DNA of 8,036 nt from an uncultured Ruminococcus sp. (lineage in GTDB: Bacteria; Bacillota; Clostridia; Oscillospirales; Acutalibacteraceae), in contig CAMKNF010000090.1 in assembly GCA_946414115.1 (NCBI GenBank), positions 1-8,036 on the forward strand, read 5' to 3'. The notes beneath the pieces were generated by a model that worked only from the letters and a program-made list of their open reading frames with translations, had not been told where the DNA came from and did no database searches. Both the position numbers and the translations under genes were made by a program. Positions 1 to 5,453 of this stretch are shown one piece after another. Numbering within the stretch: the stretch's first letter is position 1; each line of letters starts with the position of its first letter.

Positions 1-44
1 ATACTTGATGGTGACTGGAGTTCAGACGTGTGCTCTTCCGATCT
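1..44. other. Illumina index adapter, not genomic
   Basis: These bases match the reverse complement of the TruSeq-type index-side adapter: 2 bases, an 8-base index (ACTTGATG, positions 3-10), then the 34-base adapter core ending in CTCTTCCGATCT at 33-44. The stretch is the exact reverse complement of 7992-8035. Genomic sequence starts at 45. The GTG at 28, which opens an apparent reading frame into the first gene, lies inside the adapter and is not a biological start. Confidence 0.98.
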
Positions 45-582
45 CAAAACCTTTGTTTCAATTGCCGCAGGAATTTCAATCGGCTATGTTCAGTCTGCAC
101 TTGGCTGTAAATGCCCCGTTGTGCGTGTAATGCCAAACACTCCCTTGTTGCTTAAGAAGGGTGCGTCTGCACTCTGTCCGTCAGATAACATCAGTGACGA
201 GGACAAGCAGGTTGTATATAATATGTTTGCAGGGAGCGGCGTGTGTGAATACATATCTGAAGAGCATATGAACGAGATTATCGCCGTAAACGGAAGCAGT
301 CCTGCCTACATCTACCTTTTCGCAAAGGCAATGGCTGATTATGCGCAAAAGCAGGGAATAGACTACGATAAGGCTATGAATCTTGTATGCGCAACGCTTG
401 AAGGCTCGGCGGCAATGCTGCGTGAAAGCGGCGACAGCGCCGATGTTCTAATTCAGAAAGTAAGCTCAAAGGGCGGCACAACAATAGCTGCACTCGATAA
501 GCTAAAAGAGCACGGCTTTTACGAGGCAGTTCAGGATGCAATGGACGCCTGCACAAAGCGTGCCGAGGAGCTTGGTAAGTAA
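45..582 (+). CDS. proC: Pyrroline-5-carboxylate reductase, 5'-truncated
   Basis: This enzyme catalyses the last step of proline synthesis, NAD(P)H-dependent reduction of 1-pyrroline-5-carboxylate to L-proline in the cytosol. About 178 residues remain, in frame from base 46, against a usual total near 265, so the N-terminal Rossmann GxGxM nucleotide-binding loop is missing. Recognisable ProC blocks are the SIAAGIS strand, VRVMPNTP (121-144), NGSSPAYIY (289-315), which corresponds to the family GSGPAY motif, and SSKGGTTIAAL (from 463), corresponding to the family SPGGTT substrate-binding/dimer motif. The family Pro in SPGGTT is replaced, giving SKGGTT, and GSGPAY reads GSSPAY; I take these as lineage variants, not decay. 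The truncation comes from the contig edge, because the upstream bases are adapter. A 94-nt gap with no convincing terminator separates it from the next gene, so co-transcription is possible. Confidence 0.93.
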
Positions 583-592
583 TATTCATATT

Positions 593-678
593 ATAAATAC
601 ATTTCGCATAAAGTTTTAACGGGACAACCCGAGCTTATTGCTCGAAAAATTCCGATAAAACGAAAGGAATGTATTTAT
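593..678 (+). promoter_or_regulatory. Leader able to pair over RBS and start codon
   Basis: ATAAATACATT at 593-603 is a perfect 11-base reverse complement of AATGTATTTAT at 668-678. The stem can grow inward by one G-U and one C-G pair (604-605 with 666-667). The 3' arm contains two G residues of the AAAGGAA ribosome binding site (663-669) and the first two bases of the ATG at 677. The enclosed loop holds two mutually exclusive small hairpins, CGGG-ACAA-CCCG (620-631) and CGAGC-TTATT-GCTCG (630-644). A translational on/off structure is an inference. AT-rich chance pairing is the alternative. Confidence 0.35.
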
Positions 679-1348
679 GAAAAGCTTAGTTTTTTCGTTT
701 AAGAAGACAGAATTAGGCAGAAGAGGAATACGCAGAATAACTCTTTCCGATTTGCAGTATTTTTTCAGACGGTACGGCTTGCGTGTGATGTTCACCGCAG
801 TCTTGCTTGTCGGACTTGTCGCAGGCTCAATATGCGCACAAAATTCAGGCGAAAGCCTGCTTAATTCTCTCGATTTTTTATTTACAACAAACCTTGACGC
901 AAGACTTGCACAGAATGCAGCAGGTACTTTCTGTGCTTGCTTTGCGTCAGATTTTATATTTTTATTTTCAATATTTTTGCTCGGACTTACCCCATGGGGA
1001 GTGTTCGTAATGCCTTTCGTTGTCCTTTTTAAGGGCTTTGGAACAGGACTGACAGCAGGTTATCTTTTTGCTATACAAAAGCTCGGCGGAGTCGGCTTTT
1101 ATCTGCTTGTGCTGTTGCCGGGTACATTTTTGTTCTGTATTGCGCTTGTAATATTCTCGTCAAATTCCTTTATGTTTTCAAAGGATATGTTTGCCTACAC
1201 ATTCGCAAAATATCCGCCCAAGCAGTCAATGCGTTCCGGAGCAACCACGCTTTGCTCTCATCTTATGGCTTCTCTCATAATGACGTTCTGTGCATCCCTT
1301 ATCGATACGGCACTCTGGACGTTGTTTGCAGGAGCGTTTAATTTTTGA
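677..1348 (+). CDS. SpoIIM-like (stage II sporulation protein M family) membrane protein
   Basis: This 223-residue protein has a positively charged N-terminus and about five hydrophobic segments (roughly 36-54, 88-104, 108-131, 139-161, 193-221). Length and topology match SpoIIM, which is about 215 residues with five helices. The central LLGLTPWGVFVMPFVVLFKG and following FGTGLTAGY (about 101-129) resemble the family's conserved glycine-rich membrane core. In sporulating Bacillus, SpoIIM scaffolds the SpoIID/SpoIIP peptidoglycan-remodelling complex at the engulfing membrane. Many clostridial relatives sit outside sporulation loci, so a sporulation role here is not shown. The start has an AAAGGAA site 7 nt upstream and may be masked by leader pairing. 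The stop lies 26 nt before the next start, and the downstream partner is also multi-pass, suggesting a joint membrane function. I am confident of the membrane topology and moderately confident of the family. Confidence 0.75.
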   Translation: MKSLVFSFKKTELGRRGIRRITLSDLQYFFRRYGLRVMFTAVLLVGLVAGSICAQNSGESLLNSLDFLFTTNLDARLAQNAAGTFCACFASDFIFLFSIFLLGLTPWGVFVMPFVVLFKGFGTGLTAGYLFAIQKLGGVGFYLLVLLPGTFLFCIALVIFSSNSFMFSKDMFAYTFAKYPPKQSMRSGATTLCSHLMASLIMTFCASLIDTALWTLFAGAFNF

Positions 1349-1374
1349 TTTTTTTCAAAAGTCGGAGGTTTATA

Positions 1375-2337
1375 ATGTCAACTGAAAAAAGCTCTGTTGC
1401 TTTGACATCTTTTATTTCAAGCTTATTTCATAATTTCCCGAAGCTTTTGCTGACAAATTTGCTTTTTGCAGTACCGTCAGCCGTATTTTTCGGCATATTT
1501 TGGTTAATAAATACGATTACGGGATTAAACTCAAACTTCATACTTTTTTTAACGGCAATACCGCTTTTCCCATTCTATGCAGGTGTTGTTCAGGTCACCT
1601 CACATATGGTAAGGGGAGAGGAAAACGTTGACGTTGTACATAACTTCATTTCAGGCGTAAAGGATAACTTCCTGCGATTTCTTGTTCACGGTGCTGTGTT
1701 CTATGTTGCAATGTTTTTCAGCTACTATTCAATAACAATGTACACTTCATTTGGCAAGGTCAACGGAGTATTTTACATCTTCCTTGCAATCAGCATAATA
1801 GTAAGCATATTTTTCCTTTTTGCTTTCTATTACATTCCGCCTATGACGGTAACGTTTGACATTTCAATGAAAAATATCTACAAAAACAGCGCATTAATGA
1901 CCTTTGGCGAGTTCAAGCACAATCTGATTGCAACTCTCGGTTTGTTCGTACTTACCTTACTTTGCGCAACGATTCTTATGTGCTGTTACGTGCCGATTGC
2001 AGTAATAATAGCTACAGCAGTGCTTGCACTTTTCTTTATTCCTTCAATTATGTCGTTTATAATCAATTCTGCGATATATAAACCAATGTACAATATGATT
2101 GTCGGCAACGATAAAAAGAGCAAAGAAATTGACAAGAAGATTGAGAACAGAAAGAACGGAATTTTTGACGATACAGAGGCAACACCGAAGAAAAACATAG
2201 CCGAAGGATTTTCAGATATAGAAGTTGACGAAAACGCCGATGGTGACGAATATATCTACTATAACGGAAAAATGGTAAAGCGAAGCGTGCTTTTAAAGCT
2301 AAAAAATGACGAAAACACGAAAGGAGTTCAGGAATAA
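1375..2337 (+). CDS. DUF624/YesL-like multi-pass membrane protein with acidic cytosolic tail
   Basis: The start is placed at ATG 1375 because GGAGG (1364-1368) sits 6 nt upstream. An in-frame TTG at 1345 would overlap the previous gene and lacks a site. The 320-residue product has membrane segments near 22-48, 55-75, 103-121, 132-153 and 186-235. The segment around 62-100 (IPLFPFYAG, then VRGEENVDVVHNFISGVKDN) resembles the DUF624/YesL pattern, in which a membrane hairpin is followed by a charged loop with an F-x(2-3)-VKDNF element. YesL-type proteins are often beside sugar-uptake genes, but their biochemical role is unknown. Residues 244-320 form a lysine- and acid-rich soluble tail with DEYIYYNGKMVKRSVLLKL near the end, which I do not recognise. 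The stop overlaps the next start as TAATG, implying translational coupling. The family call is by eye. Confidence 0.65.
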   Translation: MSTEKSSVALTSFISSLFHNFPKLLLTNLLFAVPSAVFFGIFWLINTITGLNSNFILFLTAIPLFPFYAGVVQVTSHMVRGEENVDVVHNFISGVKDNFLRFLVHGAVFYVAMFFSYYSITMYTSFGKVNGVFYIFLAISIIVSIFFLFAFYYIPPMTVTFDISMKNIYKNSALMTFGEFKHNLIATLGLFVLTLLCATILMCCYVPIAVIIATAVLALFFIPSIMSFIINSAIYKPMYNMIVGNDKKSKEIDKKIENRKNGIFDDTEATPKKNIAEGFSDIEVDENADGDEYIYYNGKMVKRSVLLKLKNDENTKGVQE

Positions 2338-2957
2338 TGGCAGGACGACACAGCGCAAAAACCTCCAAAAAACCGATTGTAATAATCTGCATTGTCGCAG
2401 CAGTAATAATCATAGGCGTAATATGTGCAGTGATATTCTTTAATTCAGGCTCAAAGCCCGCAAATACAACTTCAACAACCACACAGCAGACAACTTCAAC
2501 TGTTCAGTCAACCTCGGCTGAATCTGCCGAAACAACACTTCAGCCCACAGAATCTGAACAGCCGACAACGCAAGCCGAAACCTTTGCAGGCGAAACCTCG
2601 GAGGCTTCAAAGGTCGTAGTTCCCACACAGGGTGGTCAGGAAGTAAGCTATTTCAACGCAACCTACGTGCCATACAAGGCTGTTGATTCCTCAACAAACG
2701 AAGAGTGTACTCTGCGTGAGGTGTTCGGTTCTGCATTTTCACAGGGCGTAATCACCTTCAACAGCGACGGAACATTCACCGACTCTGTAACTTCATCTTC
2801 TGCTAATTCGGGCGCATATGCCGTAGAGGGTGACAAGATTGTCGCAACCTATTCAAATGACAAGAATATGTCCGTTAAGGTTGCTTCGTGGGAGGGTGAC
2901 ACTCCTTCGGAGCTTATCATAAATTACGGCGGCTATGATGTTTACTTCAATATGTAA
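2337..2957 (+). CDS. Membrane-anchored protein, Ser/Thr linker plus small beta-rich domain
   Basis: I recognise no named family. The 206-residue protein starts with a short basic stretch and a strong transmembrane helix (about 13-35). It continues with a Thr/Ser/Gln/Glu-rich low-complexity linker (about 37-100), typical of an extracellular stalk, and ends in a compact domain (about 105-206). That domain contains GVITFNSDGTF, SGAYAVEGDKIVATYS and a terminal LIINYGGYDVYF, alternating strands and DG turns as in small lipocalin-like beta-barrels. The topology suggests a cytosolic N-terminus with the domain outside the cell. ATG 2337 overlaps the preceding stop by one base, with AAGGAG at 2321-2326. 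The next coding gene has the same domain, so the two are paralogues. Function is unknown; ligand sensing or binding in the cell wall space is only a guess. Confidence 0.8.
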   Translation: MAGRHSAKTSKKPIVIICIVAAVIIIGVICAVIFFNSGSKPANTTSTTTQQTTSTVQSTSAESAETTLQPTESEQPTTQAETFAGETSEASKVVVPTQGGQEVSYFNATYVPYKAVDSSTNEECTLREVFGSAFSQGVITFNSDGTFTDSVTSSSANSGAYAVEGDKIVATYSNDKNMSVKVASWEGDTPSELIINYGGYDVYFNM

Positions 2958-2971
2958 TTTGTAAAACGTCG

Positions 2972-2987
2972 CTTTCCGTAGGGACAC
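2972..2987 (+). repeat. Partial GTAGGG-family repeat
   Basis: CTTTCCGTAGGGACAC here recurs exactly at 3032-3047, 60 bases downstream. Only the head is present: the palindromic arm that follows in the second copy is missing and AT-rich sequence takes its place, so this looks like a truncated or decayed copy. Confidence 0.7.
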
Positions 2988-3029
2988 AAATACAATTGCA
3001 TTTATAGCAAATGGTAGTTTATGGTGACT

Positions 3030-3077
3030 ACCTTTCCGTAGGGACACGGCGTGCCGTGTCCGCAGTCAATATCAAAC
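3030..3077 (+). repeat. GTAGGGACAC palindromic repeat, full copy
   Basis: The lead ACCTTTCCGTAGGG (3030-3043) runs into a perfect 9-bp palindrome: GGACACGGC (3042-3050), a 2-nt loop, then GCCGTGTCC (3053-3061). It has no T-run, so it is not a standard terminator. The downstream flank (3062-3077) resembles the flank of the copy at 4851-4891, about 12 of 17 bases, so the mobile or duplicated unit is longer than the hairpin. It lies between two paralogous genes and leaves 43 nt to the next start. Confidence 0.8.
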
Positions 3078-3104
3078 GTAATATTATTGTATATCGGTGA
3101 CAAT

Positions 3105-3599
3105 ATGGCAAAAAAGAAAACAAAAAAATCCCCTGCAAAATCAAAAAAAACCCGCAAAAAACAATCAAAAAAACTCCCGATAATTATCAGCTGTATCATT
3201 GTTGCAATAATTATAGCGGCGTCAGCAATATTAATAGTCAGCTGTTCTTCACAGCAAAACCGCCAAAGCGAGCTTTGTTCTTATCAGTGGATTCCCTCAA
3301 CAGCAAAGAACGCAAGCGGCGACGAGGTGGAAATGTCGGAAATCTACAACACCAACTACACCTCATACCAAGGCTCGCTCACCTTTAACGAGGACGGCAG
3401 ATTCTCACTCTGGCTCTCACCGGGAACAGCCGACGACGGAACGCATACCGGAAGCTTCAATGTAAACTCCGATGATGAAATAGAAGCGTATTTTGACGAC
3501 GGCACGAACACTAAATTCAAAATTGAGCGCAAAAACGGCACTGCAAACGGAATAATAATCAACTATAACGACTACGATATATACTTTTCACACGAATAA
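3105..3599 (+). CDS. Membrane-anchored paralogue with small beta-rich domain; possible lipoprotein
   Basis: ATG 3105 is chosen over an in-frame GTG at 3051, because the latter lies inside the palindromic repeat and has no binding site. Only a weak GGTGA (3096-3100) precedes 3105. The 164-residue product has an extremely lysine-rich N-terminus (residues 3-23), a transmembrane helix (about 24-46) ending in IVSC at residues 44-47, which fits a lipobox, and a domain from about 57 to the end. That domain has SLTFNEDGRF, HTGSFNVNSDDEIEAYF and IIINYNDYDIYF, aligning with the C-terminal half of the product encoded at 2337-2957. The long Thr/Ser stalk of that protein is absent. A basic region of more than 20 residues is long for a lipoprotein signal, so plain anchoring by the helix is equally likely. 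The A-rich coding start contains A7 and A8 runs (3122-3128, 3143-3150). Function is unknown. Confidence 0.78.
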   Translation: MAKKKTKKSPAKSKKTRKKQSKKLPIIISCIIVAIIIAASAILIVSCSSQQNRQSELCSYQWIPSTAKNASGDEVEMSEIYNTNYTSYQGSLTFNEDGRFSLWLSPGTADDGTHTGSFNVNSDDEIEAYFDDGTNTKFKIERKNGTANGIIINYNDYDIYFSHE

Positions 3600-3611
3600 G
3601 GGGCATAAAAA

Positions 3612-4643
3612 GTGATACAAAACACAGAAAACAAAATCGGCAGAATATATCTTTTTGACAACATTAAATTTCTTGCAATTCTGCTTGTAGTAATCGGTCA
3701 CGCAATTAATTTCCTGACTGAAACAGACGGAAATATGCTTGAAAAGAGCCTGTTCCTGACAATCTATTCAATCCATATGCCGCTTTTCATTTTCATAAGC
3801 GGACTTTTTCTCAAACCGATGGACAAGTCAACAAAATTCCCGAAGCAAAAGGTAATTTCATATATCCTAATCGGAATAGTACTGCGAATAGTGATGTCAG
3901 TTCTACGCCTGTTACTCGGCAAAAATATGAATTATTCACTGCTTGATATGTACGATTCATTCACGTGGTTTATGTGGGCAATGGCAGTGTTCATCACGTT
4001 GATGTGGATTTTCAGGGAGTACAACACCAAAATCATACTCCTTGTGTCACTTCTTATCGGCTGTATGGCAGGCTACGATAAATTCCTCGGCGATAAACTT
4101 GCCCTGATGCGAATAGTAGTATTCCTCCCGTTCTTTGTAGCAGGCTATATGTTAAAGCCCGAAAGCCTTGCCGCTTTTTTGTCAAACAAGTGGGTAAAAG
4201 TCGTATCAATATTTGTAGCAGTCGGATTTTTAGTACTTTTCTTCATAAACACCGATATATATCAGTACTTAAGACCGATTTTCACAGGCAGAAATTCATT
4301 TGAGGTACTCGGCAGATTCAGCAAATTCGGTTTTGCAGTAAGATTACTCTGCTATGCAATTTCAACATTGTTCGGCTTGTCGGTAATGAGCCTTGTGCCT
4401 AATATAAATATCGGCATTATTTCGAAAACAGGCTCAAAAACCCTGCAAATCTACTTCTGGCATCAGGTATTTTTGCTTCTGCTCTCACATTTCGGAGTAT
4501 ACGGACTCATCTCATCAGTCACAGGCGATACAATCGCAACGGGAGTATATATACTGATAGCCGTAGCAGTCACCTTTGTGTGTTCATTGTCGGTATTCTC
4601 ATTCCCGACAAAACAGCTACTTTCATTCGGCAAAAACAAATAG
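3612..4643 (+). CDS. Acyltransferase family 3 membrane protein
   Basis: This 343-residue integral membrane enzyme belongs to the acyltransferase-3 family (OafA/WecH/fucose O-acetylase type), which moves acyl groups, usually acetyl, onto sugars of polysaccharides, glycolipids or peptidoglycan at the membrane. The diagnostic N-terminus is present: FDNIKFLAILLVVIGH (about 15-30), with His30 at the expected catalytic position, then HMPLFIFISGLF (55-66). Further family-like blocks are FLPFFVAGYML (about 171-181) and GSKTLQIYFWHQ (about 274-285). About ten hydrophobic segments span the chain, as expected, and no C-terminal SGNH domain is attached. GTG 3612 is used, with AAGGGG (3598-3603) 8 nt upstream and overlapping the previous stop. 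The 12-nt gap indicates the same operon as the anchored paralogues. The substrate cannot be read from sequence. The stop codon abuts a hairpin terminator. Confidence 0.9.
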   Translation: MIQNTENKIGRIYLFDNIKFLAILLVVIGHAINFLTETDGNMLEKSLFLTIYSIHMPLFIFISGLFLKPMDKSTKFPKQKVISYILIGIVLRIVMSVLRLLLGKNMNYSLLDMYDSFTWFMWAMAVFITLMWIFREYNTKIILLVSLLIGCMAGYDKFLGDKLALMRIVVFLPFFVAGYMLKPESLAAFLSNKWVKVVSIFVAVGFLVLFFINTDIYQYLRPIFTGRNSFEVLGRFSKFGFAVRLLCYAISTLFGLSVMSLVPNINIGIISKTGSKTLQIYFWHQVFLLLLSHFGVYGLISSVTGDTIATGVYILIAVAVTFVCSLSVFSFPTKQLLSFGKNK

Positions 4644-4675
4644 TAGGGAACGACCTCCGTGTCGTTCCTTTTTTT
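4643..4675 (+). terminator. Intrinsic terminator built from a GTAGGG-family repeat
   Basis: GGAACGAC (4647-4654), a 6-nt loop and GTCGTTCC (4661-4668) form an 8-bp perfect stem followed directly by seven T residues (4669-4675). It starts at the last base of the acyltransferase stop codon and carries the GTAGGG head of the local repeat family. It should end the operon on the + strand. Confidence 0.88.
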
Positions 4676-4694
4676 CAAACATTTCCATAATATT

Positions 4695-4778
4695 GTAGCG
4701 AGCGACGCCCTCGTCGCTCAAATTTTTTACAACAATGTTTGATTGTTATTCGTGAGCGACGAGGGCGCCGCTCGCTAC
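4695..4778. repeat. Pair of inverted GTAGCGAGCGAC palindromes
   Basis: The arm at 4695-4719 is the reverse complement of 4754-4778 at 24 of 25 positions, the exception being 4709 against 4768-4769 in the centre. Each arm is also self-complementary: GAGCGACG, CCCT, CGTCGCTC in the left arm, and the same with one mismatch in the right arm. The 34-nt spacer contains a further AACAAT-GTTTG-ATTGTT hairpin (4731-4747). The whole could form either two small hairpins or one long cruciform. Confidence 0.85.
4700..4728 (+). terminator. Second terminator-like hairpin
   Basis: An 8-bp stem (4700-4707 with 4712-4719) and CCCT loop are followed by AAA and six T residues (4723-4728). The 3-base gap before the T-run weakens it, but it lies 25 nt after the first terminator and could catch read-through. 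Confidence 0.5.
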
Positions 4779-4793
4779 AGCTGATATTGCACT

Positions 4794-4820
4794 GTAGGGG
4801 CAGCCCTGTGTGGCTGCCCG
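4794..4820 (+). repeat. GTAGGGGCAGCC palindromic repeat
   Basis: GGGCAGCC (4798-4805), loop CTGTGT and GGCTGCCC (4812-4819) make a perfect 8-bp stem after a GTAGG head. No T-run follows. Head, stem length and 6-nt loop match the element at 4643-4668, although the stem sequence differs. Confidence 0.8.
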
Positions 4821-4850
4821 ATAGATAACAACAAATGTTTCCTTAACAGC

Positions 4851-4891
4851 CGTAGGGACACGGCGTCCCGTGTCCGTAGTGATTACCAAAC
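4851..4891 (+). repeat. GTAGGGACAC palindromic repeat, full copy
   Basis: GGACACGG (4856-4863), loop CGTC and CCGTGTCC (4868-4875) form a perfect 8-bp stem. The head and left arm are the same as in the 3030-3077 copy, and the right flank GTAGTGATTACCAAAC (4876-4891) is similar to the flank there. It has no T-run. Confidence 0.8.
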
Positions 4892-4926
4892 TCAACCGCA
4901 TTTATCAACATTATCGTTACAAACCA

Positions 4927-4960
4927 ACCTTTCCGTAGGGGACGGCATCCCTGACGTCCC
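4927..4960 (+). repeat. GTAGGG-family repeat, imperfect palindrome
   Basis: ACCTTTCCGTAGGG (4927-4940) is identical to 3030-3043. It leads into a weaker hairpin: GGGACG (4939-4944), a 10-nt loop, then CGTCCC (4955-4960). GCATTTAT occurs 29 nt before the lead here (4898) and 32 nt before it in the other locus (2998), so the two loci share a composite layout. Confidence 0.7.
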
Positions 4961-5271
4961 AAAAAACCACCAACATATCAATACAAATTCTTCATAAAAC
5001 ACAATGAAACACTAAAATACTGCATAAAACTATATTTAAACACTTGTATAAAATGCTGAAATTTAAAAATAATGCACAAATATTATAAAAACTAATAAAA
5101 ATATAAATTAATTATGCTAAAATAATGCTGTAGGAAACACCAAATTAACGACATATTTCAACAAATAATTACCATAAATACAAAATATTTTTAAAAAATG
5201 ACAACTATAATTCATATTTAACACAATAATTCATTAAATATTACAAATGGAATAAAATGTATTTTAAACTA
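4961..5271. other. Extremely AT-rich gene-free region
   Basis: I see no credible reading frame, RNA gene or palindromic repeat here. The stretch is dominated by A and T with many short A-tracts, often about a helical turn apart near 4990-5060, which suggests intrinsically bent DNA or UP-element-like sequence upstream of the promoter at 5272. AATTCATTAAA occurs at 5228-5238 and again at 5280-5290 inside the promoter spacer. This could be a regulator site or simple composition. Confidence 0.5.
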
Positions 5272-5300
5272 TTGAAATAAATTCATTAAAATGTTATAAT
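5272..5300 (+). promoter_or_regulatory. Sigma-A-type extended -10 promoter
   Basis: TTGAAA (5272-5277), a 17-nt spacer and TATAAT (5295-5300), with TG at 5292-5293 giving an extended -10, form a near-consensus housekeeping promoter. Transcription should start near 5307, about 147 nt upstream of the CotH-type gene. The upstream DNA is very AT-rich, as for strong Firmicute promoters. A perfect -10 box in AT-rich DNA can arise by chance, but the exact spacing supports a real site. Confidence 0.78.
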
Positions 5301-5306
5301 GTCATA

Positions 5307-5453
5307 AATAAATGTGGGGAACTATACCCTTTTTCAGCCGAAGTCAACCGATTTCACTGTAGGTCAGACAGTAAAAGCTGATAATCAATATGATTTTAAA
5401 AGTCTATAGCTCTCTGCATTACCAAAATATAAAGGTTATGGAGGTAATAAAAA
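5307..5453 (+). promoter_or_regulatory. Structured 5' leader of the CotH-type gene
   Basis: The presumed 5' UTR holds GGG-AACTATA-CCC followed by T5 (5317-5334), which resembles a weak early attenuator. It also holds a larger fold closed by TCAGC (5334-5338) with GCTGA (5377-5381) around ACTGT-AGGTCAG-ACAGT (5356-5372), and a small hairpin AATCA-ATA-TGATT (5383-5395). A strong GGAGGT site (5440-5445) lies 8 nt before the start. I could not match it to a known riboswitch class. The region is more GC-rich than the DNA upstream. Confidence 0.4.

Noticed and set aside
28..582. Complete 184-codon gene starting with GTG at 28
   Set aside because: The first 17 bases of this frame are adapter, and the product lacks the ProC nucleotide-binding N-terminus.
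572..597. Promoter TTGGTA / TATAAA upstream of the SpoIIM-like gene
   Set aside because: The spacing is only 14 nt and the -35 match is weak.
1345..1374. TTG start of the DUF624-like gene, overlapping the SpoIIM-like stop
   Set aside because: No ribosome binding site precedes it, and ATG 1375 has a GGAGG at ideal spacing.
2063..2482. 139-codon minus-strand frame
   Set aside because: It crosses the junction of two well-supported + strand genes, has no binding site, and gives a low-quality protein typical of an antisense shadow.
3051..3104. GTG start adding 18 residues to the second paralogue
   Set aside because: It lies inside the palindromic repeat, and the added residues only translate repeat sequence.
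4643..4960. CRISPR array
   Set aside because: The repeats differ in sequence, are irregularly spaced and partly inverted, and have no uniform spacers.
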